Assembly: GCA_002633025.1 (NCBI GenBank)
Contig: NMRB01001630.1
Span: 65,822-129,821 of the forward strand
Length of the DNA: 64,000 bases
Direction: 5' to 3'
Origin: Notospermus geniculatus
Taxonomy: Eukaryota > Nemertea > Pilidiophora > Heteronemertea > Lineidae
Shown: positions 35,302-47,298 of the stretch, one piece after another
Position numbering within the stretch: the first letter of the stretch is position 1
Layout of the letters: every line of letters starts with the position of its first letter
Notes under the pieces: generated by a model
What the model was told of the DNA's origin: nothing
Databases searched by the model: none
What the model saw: the letters and a program-made list of their open reading frames with translations, nothing else
Made by a program: the position numbers and the translations under genes

Positions 35302-36269
35302 GTAAAAGACACACGGTCGCATTTACACGCGCATTGTCTGCACTTCGATATTGCCAGAATCATAAATCATACAAGAATGTCTGCAGATTTTTATTTTGAG
35401 TACAAGAGTAGGCTATTCCGTGCGAATATGTCAAGGTAGTAAGGAGTTCTGACAATATTTCTGATAACCTTCATTTGAGCTGAAGAACGGCGGCCATCTT
35501 AAACATGGCCGCCACAGGGACACGAAGCTACCAATCAGAAACGTCCATGACATGTTTTCATACACTACAGGTGTCAGGGTAACCAAAAATATGGTTGGAT
35601 CTGTTCACCAAATTGGTAGTCGAAATCGGTCTGTCTCCTGGACTAAAAATGCAGGACGGCAGAGTCATGAACGTGATAAGTGCCTTTATAGTAGCACTAA
35701 CGAACTGAAACATACAGGAGAATAACTCCTCGGCTCGGGGATTTATGTACCTCTTTGTACCTTACCATTCGTTTTTGTCGATGGTTTTTAGACGTGACGG
35801 GCTTAGAAGTCGCCTGCCAGTGTTGTAAAAATTGCACTTCCCTGACGTTTGGTATTAAGATACATGTGTGATGTGAATAAGATACAAAAGTCTTACAAAC
35901 TAATTTAATGAGACGACCCATGTGTGAATTCTTCTTAAAGGTTATAGCTGTTACGTGTACCTTTTAATCATACTGCAACATACGTGTCAGCAGCGACGAT
36001 GTTCTGTCGAACCGAAACTTCCAGCAAAGGGCGTACGGCAAATGCAATCACATTAAGTGATAAAAAGAACCGCACTATAGAGATCGTGGGTCTGGGTGCC
36101 GCATGATTTTTTTTACATTTTACAAAATTACACTCGAGCAAGTCAGAGTTTCACTGAGGGTTAAGATTAACGTTTTCCACTTCTTGGAGTCCTGCATATC
36201 AGCTGGCTCTTCTTCGGGCAGCTCCTGCACTCCTTCCGTTGCTGCCGACCCACCCTCTTCTGTTCAAGT

Positions 36270-36745
36270 GTTAGACCAGCTCCAGCTGTTCCCTCCAGGT
36301 GGCAGTAGTGCTCACCGGGGAGGGACCAGCCCCAGACGAAGTATTTTCATAATCACATCCGGGTACCTGCACCCTGATTCTGGGCGCGCATACCCGGATG
36401 TAATTCATACACAGAGCTATTCGTTAAGTCATAGCATCAATTCAGCTCAAATATATGTCGCAGGAACGGTGATAAAAATACAGGAAATTATTAAAATGTA
36501 AATAATATGTGTTATAAAGCTCGATAAGACTAATTTGAGACATTGTTTCAGTTTTTTATTGCGGTACGCTAAGAAATACTTATGGCGCGTTTGAATCAAC
36601 GTCTGTGGGTGAGCGCCACCTGTGGTGACATGTTGGAACCCTTACATGTAGCATAACCAGAATGAATACGTCTGGGGCCAGACTCTGATCCAAGCGTAGG
36701 TAGCGGAGCGAGATCAGAGGCTGGCGGTGCGAGACTATTCAAGTG
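36270..36745. mobile_element. Insertion private to segmental copy 1
   Basis: Flanked by direct TTCAAGTGTT repeats and absent from copy 2, where the interrupted sequence reads continuously. The interior contains a CACATCCGGGTA / TACCCGGATGT inverted pair at about 36354-36402. No coding frame recognised. Confidence 0.6.
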
Positions 36746-37230
36746 TTGTGTAGGCTCCCTGGCTGCGTATCGCAGGTCACTTGGTAGAGAACCGTCAAAT
36801 CTGATGCTGAATCGACACTGGGTACACGATGGGCGGGGTAGGAGTTAGAGGCAGTTCCTATAATGATGTCCTAGGATTGAAAATGGCCCACAGCAGCTTA
36901 AGTCCATCAGGATGCTTATTGAATCAATACTTGCTTATTAGGAAAGTGGAACAAGGTTCAATCAATACACAGATAACTCCAGGAAATGAATCGTTGTTTC
37001 TTAAGTGAGAAACAGATGATTACTTTAGTTCAGTGATCATCGTTCTAGTCTATAGGTCATGAGGTACCCATCGGCAATCGTGGTCGTCACCAGAGACTGC
37101 TTGCAAGTCGTTTGAAAAATTGCTCACTTGGAGTAAGCATGTAGACCTAGGCCTAGCTTGTATGTCAAGTTAGTAGGCTAGTCCTTGCCAGCACTCATCT
37201 GTTCCAAACTTCAGCTGAGATCAGCTCAGG

Positions 37231-37353
37231 CAAGAGCTTACGCAGCCTGACAAAATCAAGAACGAGCTGACCAGCTACCAGGAGAAGAAAGGCGATTGGA
37301 GAACTGGGAATCTTGCAAAGTTTGTGAAGGAATGCTCCCAGTTAAGGATTTGA
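37231..37353 (+). CDS. Terminal-exon-like frame followed by polyadenylation signal
   Basis: Forty codons (starting QELTQPDKIKNELTSYQEKK, ending KECSQLRI) run to a stop. AATAAA follows at 37436-37441 and again in a short AATA repeat. The pattern K-x-x-L-x(6-8)-G-x-L-x-x-F/L resembles the second helix of SAP-type DNA-binding motifs, but only loosely. Copy 2 keeps the same 35 codons (45844-45948) but has a 1 bp difference and a stop just upstream, so at least that copy is probably broken. It could equally be the 3' end of a non-LTR retrotransposon. Confidence 0.35.
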   Translation, partial: QELTQPDKIKNELTSYQEKKGDWRTGNLAKFVKECSQLRI

Positions 37354-37454
37354 TTGTTGTTTGCTTTTGTACCACTCTATTCCTATGTTTGTAAGTTTTG
37401 TACCATAAGCCGGTTTCGGCTTAATGTCGTTTGGAAATAAATAAATAAATGAAA

Positions 37455-37592
37455 AAATATTCATGAAGCCTTCGCAACTTTGCGTGCACGCAAATCTATT
37501 GTAAGGCAGTCAGTGAACAATAGGGCATGTACAGCCAAACAATAGACTTGCGGTGTGCACGCAAAGTTGCAAAGGCTTCGTGAATATGGCCC
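37455..37592. repeat. MITE with GGCCATATTCA(C/T)GAAGCC termini
   Basis: ATTCATGAAGCCTTCGCAAC and GCGTGCACGCAAA are mirrored by TTTGCGTGCACACCGC and TTGCAAAGGCTTCGTGAAT. Copy 2 equivalent at 46048-46192. Confidence 0.75.
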
Positions 37593-38221
37593 AGATGGGT
37601 GGGGTGGGGGAATATACAGGACATTTTAGACGACATAGGTGTAAGAGATATGGAGTTAGGATGTAAAGTTTGACGTGCAAGGTTGACGAGTGAACAAAAG
37701 AAAGGGACTTCCCCATCCCAATATTATTCTTCACCACATCCCAATATTTTAGGTTCTTCAGCAGAGGCGAGACGAGGTTGCTTGTCCTCTGTTTCCTGTT
37801 CCTTCCAAATTCAAATGGCGTCGTTTCCGGCCAAAGGAATCGGTAGCCCGCACACGGCGGGATTTCGATTTCCTTTACGTTGTCTGATTAGGCAGAATCG
37901 AATAAACCGGACCGCATTGGTAAAGTACCGTTCATGGGATTGGCTGTCCGACTTGCTGTATATTTCCAGTATCGGTTTCCTCTAAGAAGTCATTACCACT
38001 ACTTAAGGGCAATCTCGTAACAAATGACAAAATGTCTTCCAAACATAAGAAGGAACGAATGTCAAGTTGGTTTTAAAGATTCTTGATAATGGAGAAACTA
38101 AGGGGAGAAATCAAAACTACTGTACTTTCAACCTATCTTAGATACGCACTGGTGTCTCTATAAGTTACGAGTGCACATCTATAACTTGCGACTGAAGAAG
38201 TCCACTATACATGTACATGTA
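37593..38221. other. Unassigned duplicated sequence
   Basis: The open frame 37683-37985 and its copy at 46275-46604 are nearly identical, but their conservation only reflects the recent duplication. No domain recognised. Confidence 0.35.
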
Positions 38222-38748
38222 GTTGGTTTCGATCTTGGGTCTTTACGACATCATTCACAAATGCTGTCTACATGTACTGTAGTTGTCAAACGATTTCGAA
38301 CTTGGGTCTCTTTACGACATCATTCACAAATGCTGTCTACATGTATACTATAGTTGTAAGACGGTTTCGAACTTGGGTCTCATACGACATCATTCACAGA
38401 TGCTGTCTATATTGTACTATAGTTGTCAACTGGTTGCGAACTTGGGTGTCATAGGACATCATTCACAGATGCTGTCTATATTGTACTATAGTTGTCAACT
38501 GGTTGCGAACTTGGGTGTCATAGGACATCATTCACAGATGCTGTCTATATTGTACTAAAGTTGTCAAACGATTTCGAACTTACATGTAGGTCTCTTTACG
38601 ACATCATTCACAAATGCTGTCTACATGTATACTATAGTTGTCAACTGGTTTCGAACTTGGGTCTATCTCATACGACATCATTCACAAATGCTGTCTACAT
38701 GTACTATAGTTGTCAAACGATTTCGAACTTGGGTCTCATACGACATAA
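38222..38748. repeat. Minisatellite, about eight units of roughly 70 bp
   Basis: Unit: TTGTCAA(A)CGATTTCGAACT then TGGGTCTC, ACGACATCATTCACA, ATGCTGTCTACATGTA. Unit length varies from about 61 to 78 bp. Frames such as 38283-38558 are repeat translations. Confidence 0.85.
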
Positions 38749-39150
38749 GTGAGGTTTCGCAAATCTGACGAAACAGGAATAAGAAATATGAAATTCAACT
38801 TCATTTCCAGGACCTAATGTTTTTCTGGAGATGGTTGGTACCACAAATGTCGCTGCTGCCAGTGCGTCTTTTAGCACGTCATGTAAGACCGAAAGAGTTA
38901 TGGTGCACATTGAATTTTTAAATTTCCACTTCGTGTCTATGAAGTGGGAACGAAAGATAAATTTCAAAGTTTAATATACATACATGTATACACCGTAACT
39001 CTATCGTTCTAACGTCATACGCTAAAAGACGCTCTTGCAGGAGGCGATATTTGTGGTACCAGCCATTTTTCTGAAATGCATTACGTCATGGAGTTGAAGT
39101 CCAATTTCGCATTTCGTACTTCGAGTTTCGTCAGATTTGCGAAACCTCAC
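38749..39150. repeat. MITE with GTGAGGTTTCGCAAATCTGA termini
   Basis: Perfect terminal inverted repeats of about 25 bp, with GGTACCACAAAT(G/A)TCGC mirrored inside. Homology with copy 2 ends 14 bp before its right terminus. Confidence 0.8.
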
Positions 39151-39464
39151 TATTATTCACAGATGCTGCCGATCAGAATATCGATAAGATGCAAAGGAGG
39201 ATTTTAATATGATAGTAACGAACAGAATAACTGGATGATAGATGATGAATATGCCAATTTAAGATGTATAATGTTTGATTTCTGTTGCTATTTTTAGAAA
39301 GAATTTGAAATCTCTCCAATCTTGACTGTAACTAGATTAGGAGATATCGTCTGGTAGGGTGCTGTATGATCGGAATAGGAAGAAAACTAAAATTCGAAGA
39401 CATTTTTGTGCAAGACTATTCCTTCTGATGCCTTTTTTATTGTTACGATCAGATTTTCTCGAAG
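39151..39464. other. Unassigned sequence
   Basis: Nothing recognised. Confidence 0.25.
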
Positions 39465-39690
39465 AAGGGAGTAAGAAATAAAAGTGGAAAATAAGAAGTG
39501 GGAAATTTTGGAATTTTGCGCGAATTTTTCAATTTCTCAAATTGAGAGAAAATGACATGATATTTTGTCTGATTTTTTGGGAGATATTTCTCAAAATGGG
39601 ATTTTTTTTCCAATTTGAGAAATTGAAAAATTCGCGCAAAATGCCAAAATTTCCCACTTCTTATTTTCCACTTTTATTTCTTACTCCCTT
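39465..39690. repeat. Foldback MITE with AAGGGAGTAAGAAATAAAAG ends
   Basis: Long arms (GGAAAATAAGAAGTGGGAAA, TTTTGCGCGAATTTTTCAAT) mirrored around a loop at about 39560. 226 bp. Confidence 0.8.
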
Positions 39691-40331
39691 GAAGGGACTT
39701 TTTCCAACTTGTCTGTTGCTTTAGCATCTCAGCTCTGATTGACACGACCGACCTGACCTTGTTTATCGATAAGATTTGTGGCACATTGCAAGAAAGATTG
39801 CCTTCATTACCAAATTACTCCGGTCTGGATGCCACTTATCCCTTACAGATATCAGTCACCTAATAAATGCATAACCGGGTATCAGCGGAACTCATTTAGG
39901 ATGATATAGGCTGCTGAAGAAGCTCTGAGCAAAGAGAAGATTTTCTTCGGAAATTGCTTCCTAGTAGTTGACGTGAAGATCAAAAGACAAGCGAGACATC
40001 CGAGGATCACATGTCTTTAAGGATGTAAGACTATATTTCTAAAGGACGACTCGGAGTTGTAATTTTCTTGTTATGTACGATGTCTTCCAGATGGTAATAC
40101 TGGTGACTTGACGTAAGCCTGCCATTGGCTGAGCACGACTTGAGTAGTAATTTCTTGGCATCTTCTTGATCACACTCCTTCGCAGAGGTCAGTGCTGCAC
40201 TACGTTACGCTATACTGACTCTGCCAACATACGGCCGAACTATTTCCATATCCTCCGCGGCGCCCACGATTGGGCTGCCAGCACTGGAAACTCCAGTGAA
40301 AACGCTGAATTACAAGTGTTTTGGATGCCTC
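39691..40331. other. Unassigned sequence
   Basis: Nothing recognised on either strand. Confidence 0.25.
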
Positions 40332-40442
40332 TCAACAATCCTTATTTTCTTTGGCCAGAAAGTTCAAACATTCAAGCTGTTTTGGTCTTAAAATCAACTG
40401 TTCATCGTATCTTTTCACACATCTCTCCAAAATCGGATCCAT
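40332..40442 (-). CDS. RecQ-helicase-like N-terminal fragment (first exon or remnant)
   Basis: On the minus strand ATG at 40442 opens a 36-codon frame: MDPILERCVKRYDEQLILR, then PKQLECLNFLAKENKDC, then a stop. The L-x-x-R/K-P-x-Q-x-x-C/A-L motif followed by a K-D turn is the start of the RecQ-like helicase core just before the Walker A loop (LPTGxGKS). Many marine invertebrates carry expanded single-domain RecQ-like genes. Walker A is not present downstream, and there is no clear donor near the stop, so this is either a short first exon with a weak donor or a truncated copy. A CCAATCAG box lies upstream at about 40511. Confidence 0.4.
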   Translation of the reverse strand: MDPILERCVKRYDEQLILRPKQLECLNFLAKENKDC

Positions 40443-42040
40443 GCTGTCAAAACAGTAGCACGTGTCAATGTTTACAAACACGGAGATCATGTGCCGAGTA
40501 TCTGGCCTCTGATTGGTCGAGCGCCGAGGCGGCTCACGGCATTTGCTCGAAACTTTGCGCAGTAGTGCGCAAAATTCCTAACATCAAATTAATGTTTTCC
40601 TCCATATTATCCCAGTTTGTGGCTATAGAATGAAATAATAACGATTATCAAAGTCATTGGATGCGTTTCACGCTAATATTTTAATCTGAAAAGTGGTTTT
40701 GCAAGAACCTTGCAGAAGTGAAGAGGCCGTTTGTTTCCAGAGGCATTATTAGCGACCGCCATATTGTGGAGCGAAATGCCTTCTGGGAACGAGTTTGGTC
40801 TTCAGGCGCACCGCTCGCAGCGCCCCCTGTCGGAATAAAAATTTTTACAGGTTCGTCTTCCTGCTGCCAGCGATTACAGTTTTTTTGTTTAAACATATTT
40901 TTATAATTTGCATTAATCAGAACGTACATAAAACGAATACAAGGGATTGGTTAGAAGGCTAGTGCCTATTTAAAACCTCTCCCAAGCGGTTACAGTACTA
41001 TGGCGAATGTATTCTCCATGCCATTCAAGCCGGGTATATGCCCCCCCCCCCGGGATTTTGTTCTTATTTTGATTCTCATAAAACTGTTAACAGCCTCTTT
41101 ATGATCGATCCCTCCCACATTTTCAATGAATGTGTAAAATACATGGGAGAGATTCCTTTCTTTACTGTCGATACGAACGGTTTTTATTCCCCCAGGCAAA
41201 CTGAGAGAGAACAGTAATCACTTCATAAACGAACTGATGTGAATTTAATGGAGGTTAGCAACATCTAAATCGGTCTAACCGTGCAATATTCCAGCAGCTA
41301 GTATTGATATTATGTACAATGCAAAATGGTCTCTCCACAGTTGCCAAGTTAACGAGACAATGCCAGGCTTAACAGTCGATTTTTCAATCCAAAGCATTTC
41401 AACCTATTAAGGTATTCAGACTTAATCAGCATTTCTTAACCTGTAGATGTGTGAAATACATGTACGTCAGAGATTTTTGCGCACCACGTCAACAATTCAT
41501 GCGCACGTTATGAAACGTCGTAGATCTGTGCGCTGTACGTCATAGATTTATGTGTAATACGCAATGAATTTAAGGGCGATACGTCACTAATTTGTGAGTG
41601 CATAACCATGACACTGGGTGCAGAGATCTTTTCTTTAGGGTTTTTTCTGTCCACACCTGTTAAAAACGCAGTGTAATAATCCCCTCCGAGCTCGAACAGT
41701 TTTTGGAGGGCTTAATTTAGGTCTCCGCCACAAAATCTGAGTAGTGTTGACGGGCACCGGGCCTCAGGAGCGATTTTTCAGAGCCGGGCTAGACCCGGGT
41801 GTCAAAAAACCCGGGGATTTCTATGTAGTGTAACCACGGCTATTGAAACAGGCTATGATTGTGACCGACTGCGGTTGAGGCCATGAATAAATTCATTCAA
41901 ATCATTCCCACACAGGAGGCACTGATCGGCCCAACGCAAAGCCCGACACGGTCGGTATGGCTGAAGCAGTGAAGACATGTATTCTGGTGCCAGTCCATTC
42001 AATGATTTAAAAACGTAGAGTAATCATACTAAAATTTGAC
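40443..42040. other. No gene recognised
   Basis: Possible promoter-like GC-rich patch at 40500-40560. A poly-C run at 41041. The plus frame 40166-40633 overlaps the RecQ-like fragment antisense. An ACGTCA-rich stretch at 41460-41600 has GTACGTCA-like direct repeats about every 35 bp. Confidence 0.3.
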
Positions 42041-42353
42041 AAGAGTTTGTTTGTTTGTTTGTGTGTTCGCGATTTTCTCCGAGACTGACGAAAGGATCGC
42101 CGCCAAACTTGGTATGCACATTCAGACGGACCTGGGAAGTGTCCTTACGAAGCCGGAATTTTGATATCGCTTATAGTTTTCGAGATATTAAAATATTAAC
42201 GAAAATAACAATGCTGTTCAGGCCTTTTGACGTCATGACGTCACCGAGATTGCCGTCGCGTCATCCGTGACGTCGGCAACGTCATGTGCGGCGGAATGAC
42301 GTCATTACGCCACTCGAACGGGGATGACGTCATTACGTCCCCAAGCGCTCACA
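42041..42353. repeat. Dispersed repeat with four perfect TGACGTCA palindromes
   Basis: After a (GTTT)n run, the phrases TCTCCGAGACTGACGAAAGG and CCAAACTTGGTATGCACATT resemble a repeat widespread in invertebrates. TGACGTCA occurs at 42228-42235, 42236-42243, 42297-42304 and 42325-42332. Confidence 0.5.
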
Positions 42354-42749
42354 CATTTTGGTTCCCGAAGCCGCCGCTAGGGCGAGAAGGCTTCGGTACT
42401 GGCTCCCGTCTTTGCGGCGTAAACGTTGTCGCGGATCTACAATATATTTATAGATCATTCTGTTGACATCACGGGTTATTTTTAGAATGGAGATGCCCGT
42501 AAGCACGTGGATGCTGATATCATCGAACATGCTGTATCGCGCGGACTGGCAACACTGAGGATTTCTTGATGAGGATGTTTGTACGTGTTGCAGATCTATA
42601 ACAAAAACCCAAGATCATCGTCGTTTTATTAGACCGGGGTAGAATGAAATTTTACGGAAAATTGGAATCATAAAATGACGTCAGCAACAAAATGGTAGCC
42701 GATACCGACGAAGTTCCTAGCCCAAGCGGCGGCTGCGGTAACCAAAATG
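42354..42749. repeat. MITE with CATTTTGGTTNCCG termini
   Basis: Left CATTTTGGTTCCCGAAGCCG and right complement of CATTTTGGTTACCGCAGCCG, extending over GCCGCTNGGGC and CTTCGGTA. The CATTTTGGTTCCC end is shared with 54364-54653. Confidence 0.65.
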
Positions 42750-42820
42750 GCGCTCACATGAATTTAGCAGTTCCCCCATGCCCCTCCCCCCACACACACT
42801 GAACGGGTATTGCCTAGTAT
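42729..42820. repeat. 92 bp direct repeat, left of segmental copy 2
   Basis: From GCGGCTGCGGTAACC to TATTGCCTAGTAT. I see no difference from 47682-47773. It includes the right end of the CATTTTGGTT MITE. Confidence 0.85.
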
Positions 42821-43502
42821 GTAAAAAGTCTCACTAGGCCTACCTAAATCCCTATCCGAAAGCTTGAATGGAGGGCTTTTCAGTCTATTATGTGGGAGGT
42901 TTCTGTAACGTTTTAGAATAATGGACATTTCTGATTACGATCAAATTGCCACAGGGCTGCCAGTGAAAGTGCAAACAGTCTTTTATCAAGTTCGTTACCA
43001 AAAGGAAATCTGGTATGATACCCTGAGGCCCTCCATACGACCTTGTAGTTTGTGAAAGGTTAGGTCGTAAAGCTATTTGAAGTATCGTCAAGATTATGAA
43101 ATGCAAACAAATATCATTATAACCTTTGTATTCAATCTGAGTAAGCTGATGTGACATGAAGAACTAATCATAAAGATATCCAAGGTAAGAGTTTTATTCG
43201 ATATCTGCAGCCTTGACTGAAATGTCAAATGTGACCGAAAGGCATCATTTAACGGTTGTATCATTAAAGGTATGTTTCACTTTGAAGTTGAACATTGAGT
43301 CAATTAGTCTGATAAGGATCTGATTAGCTATTAGGGAATGGTTTAATGGGTCCAATGTCTAGGGACATGTAGCATATCCGGATAAAGATAAAGATGACAG
43401 ACTATGTTTGGTGCTTGGAGCAGTAAGCTAGTCTAGCTTATTCTCCAAGGTTGGTGACGTGTCGTCGAATTCAAATGCATTTGGCACGATTCCCAACTAC
43501 TG

Positions 43503-43732
43503 CCAAGATACAGAATAGCACAAAATTGACACACAAAATGATAATAAGCAAGAAGTCAATCTCCAGAATTCACGAATTTTCGACCCCAACCGGGGTCTTT
43601 TTCAAGTGGAACTTTACAATCTGAAACTCTAGAAAAGACTTTTCTAGAGTTTCAGATTGTAAAGTTCCACTTGAAAAAGACCTCGGTTGGGGTCGAAAAT
43701 TCGTGAATTCTGGAGATTGACTTCTTGCTTAT
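43503..43732. mobile_element. Foldback insertion private to copy 2
   Basis: Arms AAGCAAGAAGTCAATCTCCA through TGAAACTCTAGAAAAG are mirrored almost perfectly, with an extra 43 bp on the left. The 14 bp ATTCCCAACTACTG flanks both sides and occurs once at the empty site in copy 1 (35071-35084), so it is a target-site duplication. Confidence 0.8.
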
Positions 43733-44949
43733 TCCCAACTACTGGATAGTTCCCCCAATACCGCTCAGAGTGTATGAAATCGCCATGAATGGGAGCGGAT
43801 ACCAGGGGGCGGATTCCTGGCCAAGTTCACGCGGGTACAACTGATATTCACGAATGAAGAGCATGGACATGGTAGGCGTGGAAATAGGCCCTTGTCCGCT
43901 ACCTCAGTATGATAATATTGTAGATTTGTATACTGAACGGTATTGGGGGAACTATCCAGTATGTAAAAGACACACGGTCGCATTTACACGCGCATTGTCT
44001 GCACTTCGATATTGCCAGAATCATAAATCATACAAGAATGTCTGCAGATTTTTATTTTGAGTACAAGAGTACAAGAGTAGGCCTATTCCGTGCGAATATG
44101 TCAAGGTAGTAAGGAGTTTTGACAATATTTCTGATAACCTTCATTTGAGCTGAAGAACGGCGGCCATCTTAAACATGGCCGCCATAGGGACACGAAGCTA
44201 CCAATCAGAAACGTCCATGACATGTTTTCATACACTACAGGTGTCAGGGTAACCAAAAATATGGTTGGATCTGTTCTCCAAATAATTGGTAGTCGAAATC
44301 GGTCTGTTTCCTGGACTAAAAATGCAGGACGGCAGAGTCATGAACGTGATATACAACTTATAGTAGAACTAACGAACTGAAACATACAGTAGATACAACT
44401 CCTCGGGGATTTATGTCCCTTACCATTCCTTTTTGTCGATGGTTTTTAGACGTGACGGGCTTAGAAGTCGCCTGGCAGTGTTGTAAAAATTGCAGTCCCC
44501 TGACGTTTGGCATTAAGATACATGTACATGATGTGAATAAGATACAAAAGTCTTGCAACTAATTTAATGAGACGACCCGTGTGTGAATTCTTCTTAAAGG
44601 TTATAGCTGTTACATGTACCTTTTAATCATACTGCAACATACATGTACGTGTGAGCAGCGACGATGTTCTGTCGAACCGACACTTCCAGCAAAGGGCGCA
44701 CGACAAATGCAATCACATTAAGTGATAAAAAGAATCGCACTATAGGGATCGTGGGTCGACTAGGTGCCGCAAGATTTTTTTTAACATTTTACAAAATTAC
44801 ACTCGAGCAAGTCAGAGTTTTCACTGAGGGTTGAGATTAACGTTTTCCACTTCTTGGAGTCCTGCATATCAGCTTGCTAATTCTTCGGGCATCTCCTGCA
44901 CTCCTTCCGTTGCTGCCGACCTACCCTCTTCTGTTCAAAAGTGTAGGCT

Positions 44950-45350
44950 CCCTGGTAAACTCACTACGCAGTTGTGACCGGCGCCTCCTTCGGTTTACCC
45001 GCTCCATACAACTGCTTCACTTCGTAAAATTCGCCGCGTTTGGTCAACAGATGGCGCTGAGAGAGTCGACCAATGAGAGCGCCGCGAAACCAGTAACCAA
45101 GCTGGCCTGAGACACTTTTTTCATTGGCTGAGCGGATTATGTGATCTAGTAGCCTGGTAACACAAGAACATCCGTTGCCATTGGACCAAAGAGTTCTGAA
45201 CGCAGCATGCAGATAGGCTATAAAACTCGCGCCAGGCCCTGACGCCATCTGTTGACCAAACGCGGCGACTCCTACGAAGTGAAGCAGTTGTGGAGAGCGG
45301 GTAAACCGAAGGGGGTGCGGTACACAACTGCCTGGGGAGTTTACCTCCCT
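44950..45350. mobile_element. Foldback insertion private to copy 2, arms about 130 bp
   Basis: CCTTCGGTTTACCCGCTC, CAACTGCTTCACTTCGTA and CGCCGCGTTTGGTCAACAGA on the left are mirrored on the right (from about 45235). A CCAATGAGAG / CATTGGCTGA pair lies inside. The duplicated host sequence resumes at GTCGCAGGTCACTTGG. Confidence 0.75.
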
Positions 45351-45843
45351 TGCTGCTTGTCGCAGGTCACTTGGTAGAGAACCGTCAAATCTGATGCTGA
45401 ATCGACACTGGGTGTACCCGATGGTGGGCAAGAGTTGGAGGCAATTCCTATAATGACGTCCTACGATTGAAAATGGCCCACAGCAGATTCAGTCCATCAG
45501 GATGCTTATTGAATCAGTAGTTTGCTTATTAGGAAAGTGGAACAAGGCTCAATCAATACACAGATAACTCCAGGAAATGAATCGTTGTTTCTTAAGTGAG
45601 AAACAGTTGATTACTTTAGTTCAATGGTTATCGTTCTTGTCTATCGGTCATGAGGTACCTGTCGGCAATCGTGGTCGTCACCACAGAGACTGCTTTGCAA
45701 GTCGTTTGAAAAATTGCTCGCTTGGAGTAAGCATGTAGACCTAGGCCTAGCTTGTATGTCAAGTTAGTAGGCTAGTCCTTGCCAGCACTCATCTGTTCCA
45801 AACTTCAGCTGAGATCAGCTCAGGCAAGAGCTATAGGCAGCCT

Positions 45844-45948
45844 GACAAAATCAAGAACGAGCTGACCAGCTACCAGGAGAAGAAAGGCGATTGGAGAACT
45901 GGGAATCTTGCAAAGTTTGTGAAGGAATGCTCCCAGTTAAGGATTTGA
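45844..45948 (+). pseudogene. Second copy of the terminal-exon-like frame
   Basis: Same peptide as copy 1 from DKIKNEL to the stop. Just upstream, CTATAGGCAG replaces CTTACGCAG, which shifts the frame and adds an in-frame TAG. AATAAATAAATAAATG follows as in copy 1. Confidence 0.35.
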
Positions 45949-46047
45949 TTGTTGTTTGCTTTTGTACCACTCTATTCCTATGTTTGTAAGTTTGTACCAT
46001 AAGCCGGTTTCGGCTTAATGTCGTTTGGAAATAAATAAATAAATGAA

Positions 46048-46192
46048 AAAATATTCATGAAGCCTTCGCAACTTTGCGTGCACGCAAATCTATTGTAAGG
46101 CAGTCAGTGAACAATAGGGCATGTACATGTACAACCAAACAATAGACTTGCGGCGTGCACGCAAAGTTGCGAAGGCTTCGTGAATATGGCCC
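46048..46192. repeat. GGCCATATTC MITE, copy 2 equivalent of 37455-37592
   Basis: Same arms. The spacer holds an extra TACATG compared with copy 1 (GGCATGTACATGTACA). Confidence 0.75.
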
Positions 46193-46839
46193 AGATGGGT
46201 GGGGTGGGGAATATACAGGACATTTTAGACGACATACACGTAGGTGTACGAAATATGGAGTTAGGATGTAAAGTTTGACGTGTGAGGTCATGGTGAGGTT
46301 GACGAGTGAACAAAAGAAAGGGACTTCACCATCCCAATATTATTCTTCACCACATCCCAATAGTTTAGGTTCTTCAGCAGAGGCGAGACGAGGTTGCTTG
46401 TCCTCTGTTTCCTGTTCCTTCCAAATTCAAATGGCGTCGTTTCCGGCCAAAGGAATCGGTAGCCCGCACACGGCGGGATTTCGATTTCCTTTACGTTGTC
46501 TGATTAGGCAAAATCGAATAAACCGGACCGCATTGGTAAAGTATCGTTCATGGGGTTGGCTATCCGACTTCTTGTATATTTCCAGTATCGGTTTCCTCTC
46601 TTAGTCATTACCACTACTTAAGGGCAATCTCGTAACAAATGACAAAATGTCTTCCAAACATAAGAAGGAACGAATGTCAAGTTGGTTTTAAAGATTCTTG
46701 ATAATGGAGAAACTAAGGGGAAAAATCAAAACTACTGTACTTTCAACCTATCTTAGATACGCACTGGTGTCTGTATAAGTTACGAGTGCACATCTATAAC
46801 TTGCTACTGAAGAAGTCTACTACATGTACATGTACATGT

Positions 46840-47298
46840 AGTTGGTTTCGAACTTGGGTCTTTACGACATCATTCACAAATGCTGTCTATATGTACTGTA
46901 GTTGTCAAACGATTTCGAACTTGGGTCTCTTTACGACATCATTCACAAATGCTGTCTACATGTACTATAGTTGTAAGACGGTTTTGAACTTGGGTCTCAT
47001 ACGACATCATTCACAGATGCTGTCTATATTGTACTATACATGTAGTTGTCAACTGGTTGCGAACTTGGGTCTCATAGGACGTCATTCACAGATGCTGTCT
47101 ATATTGTACTATAGTTGTCAAACGATTTCGAACTTAGGTCTCTTTACGACATCATTCACAAATGCTGTCAACATGTATATACTATAGTTATCAACTGGTT
47201 TCGAACTTGGGTCTATCTCATACGACATCATTCACAAATGCTGTCTACATGTACTATAGTTGTCAAACGATTTCGAACTTGGGTCTCATACGACATAA
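46840..47298. repeat. Minisatellite, about seven units (copy 2)
   Basis: Same unit as 38222-38748 with one unit fewer, and TACATG insertions in individual units. Confidence 0.85.

Larger units (their letters stand above)
34395..39136. repeat. Segmental duplication, copy 1
   Basis: About 4.74 kb, directly repeated at 42816-47681 with few substitutions. Shared order: opening repeat, MITE 35082-35301, a block at 35400-36260, the terminal-exon-like frame at 37231-37353, GGCCATATTC MITE, minisatellite and a GTGAGGTTTCGC MITE in which the homology ends. Copy 1 alone carries about 470 bp at 36270-36745 flanked by TTCAAGTGTT on both sides, an insertion with an apparent target duplication. Confidence 0.85.
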
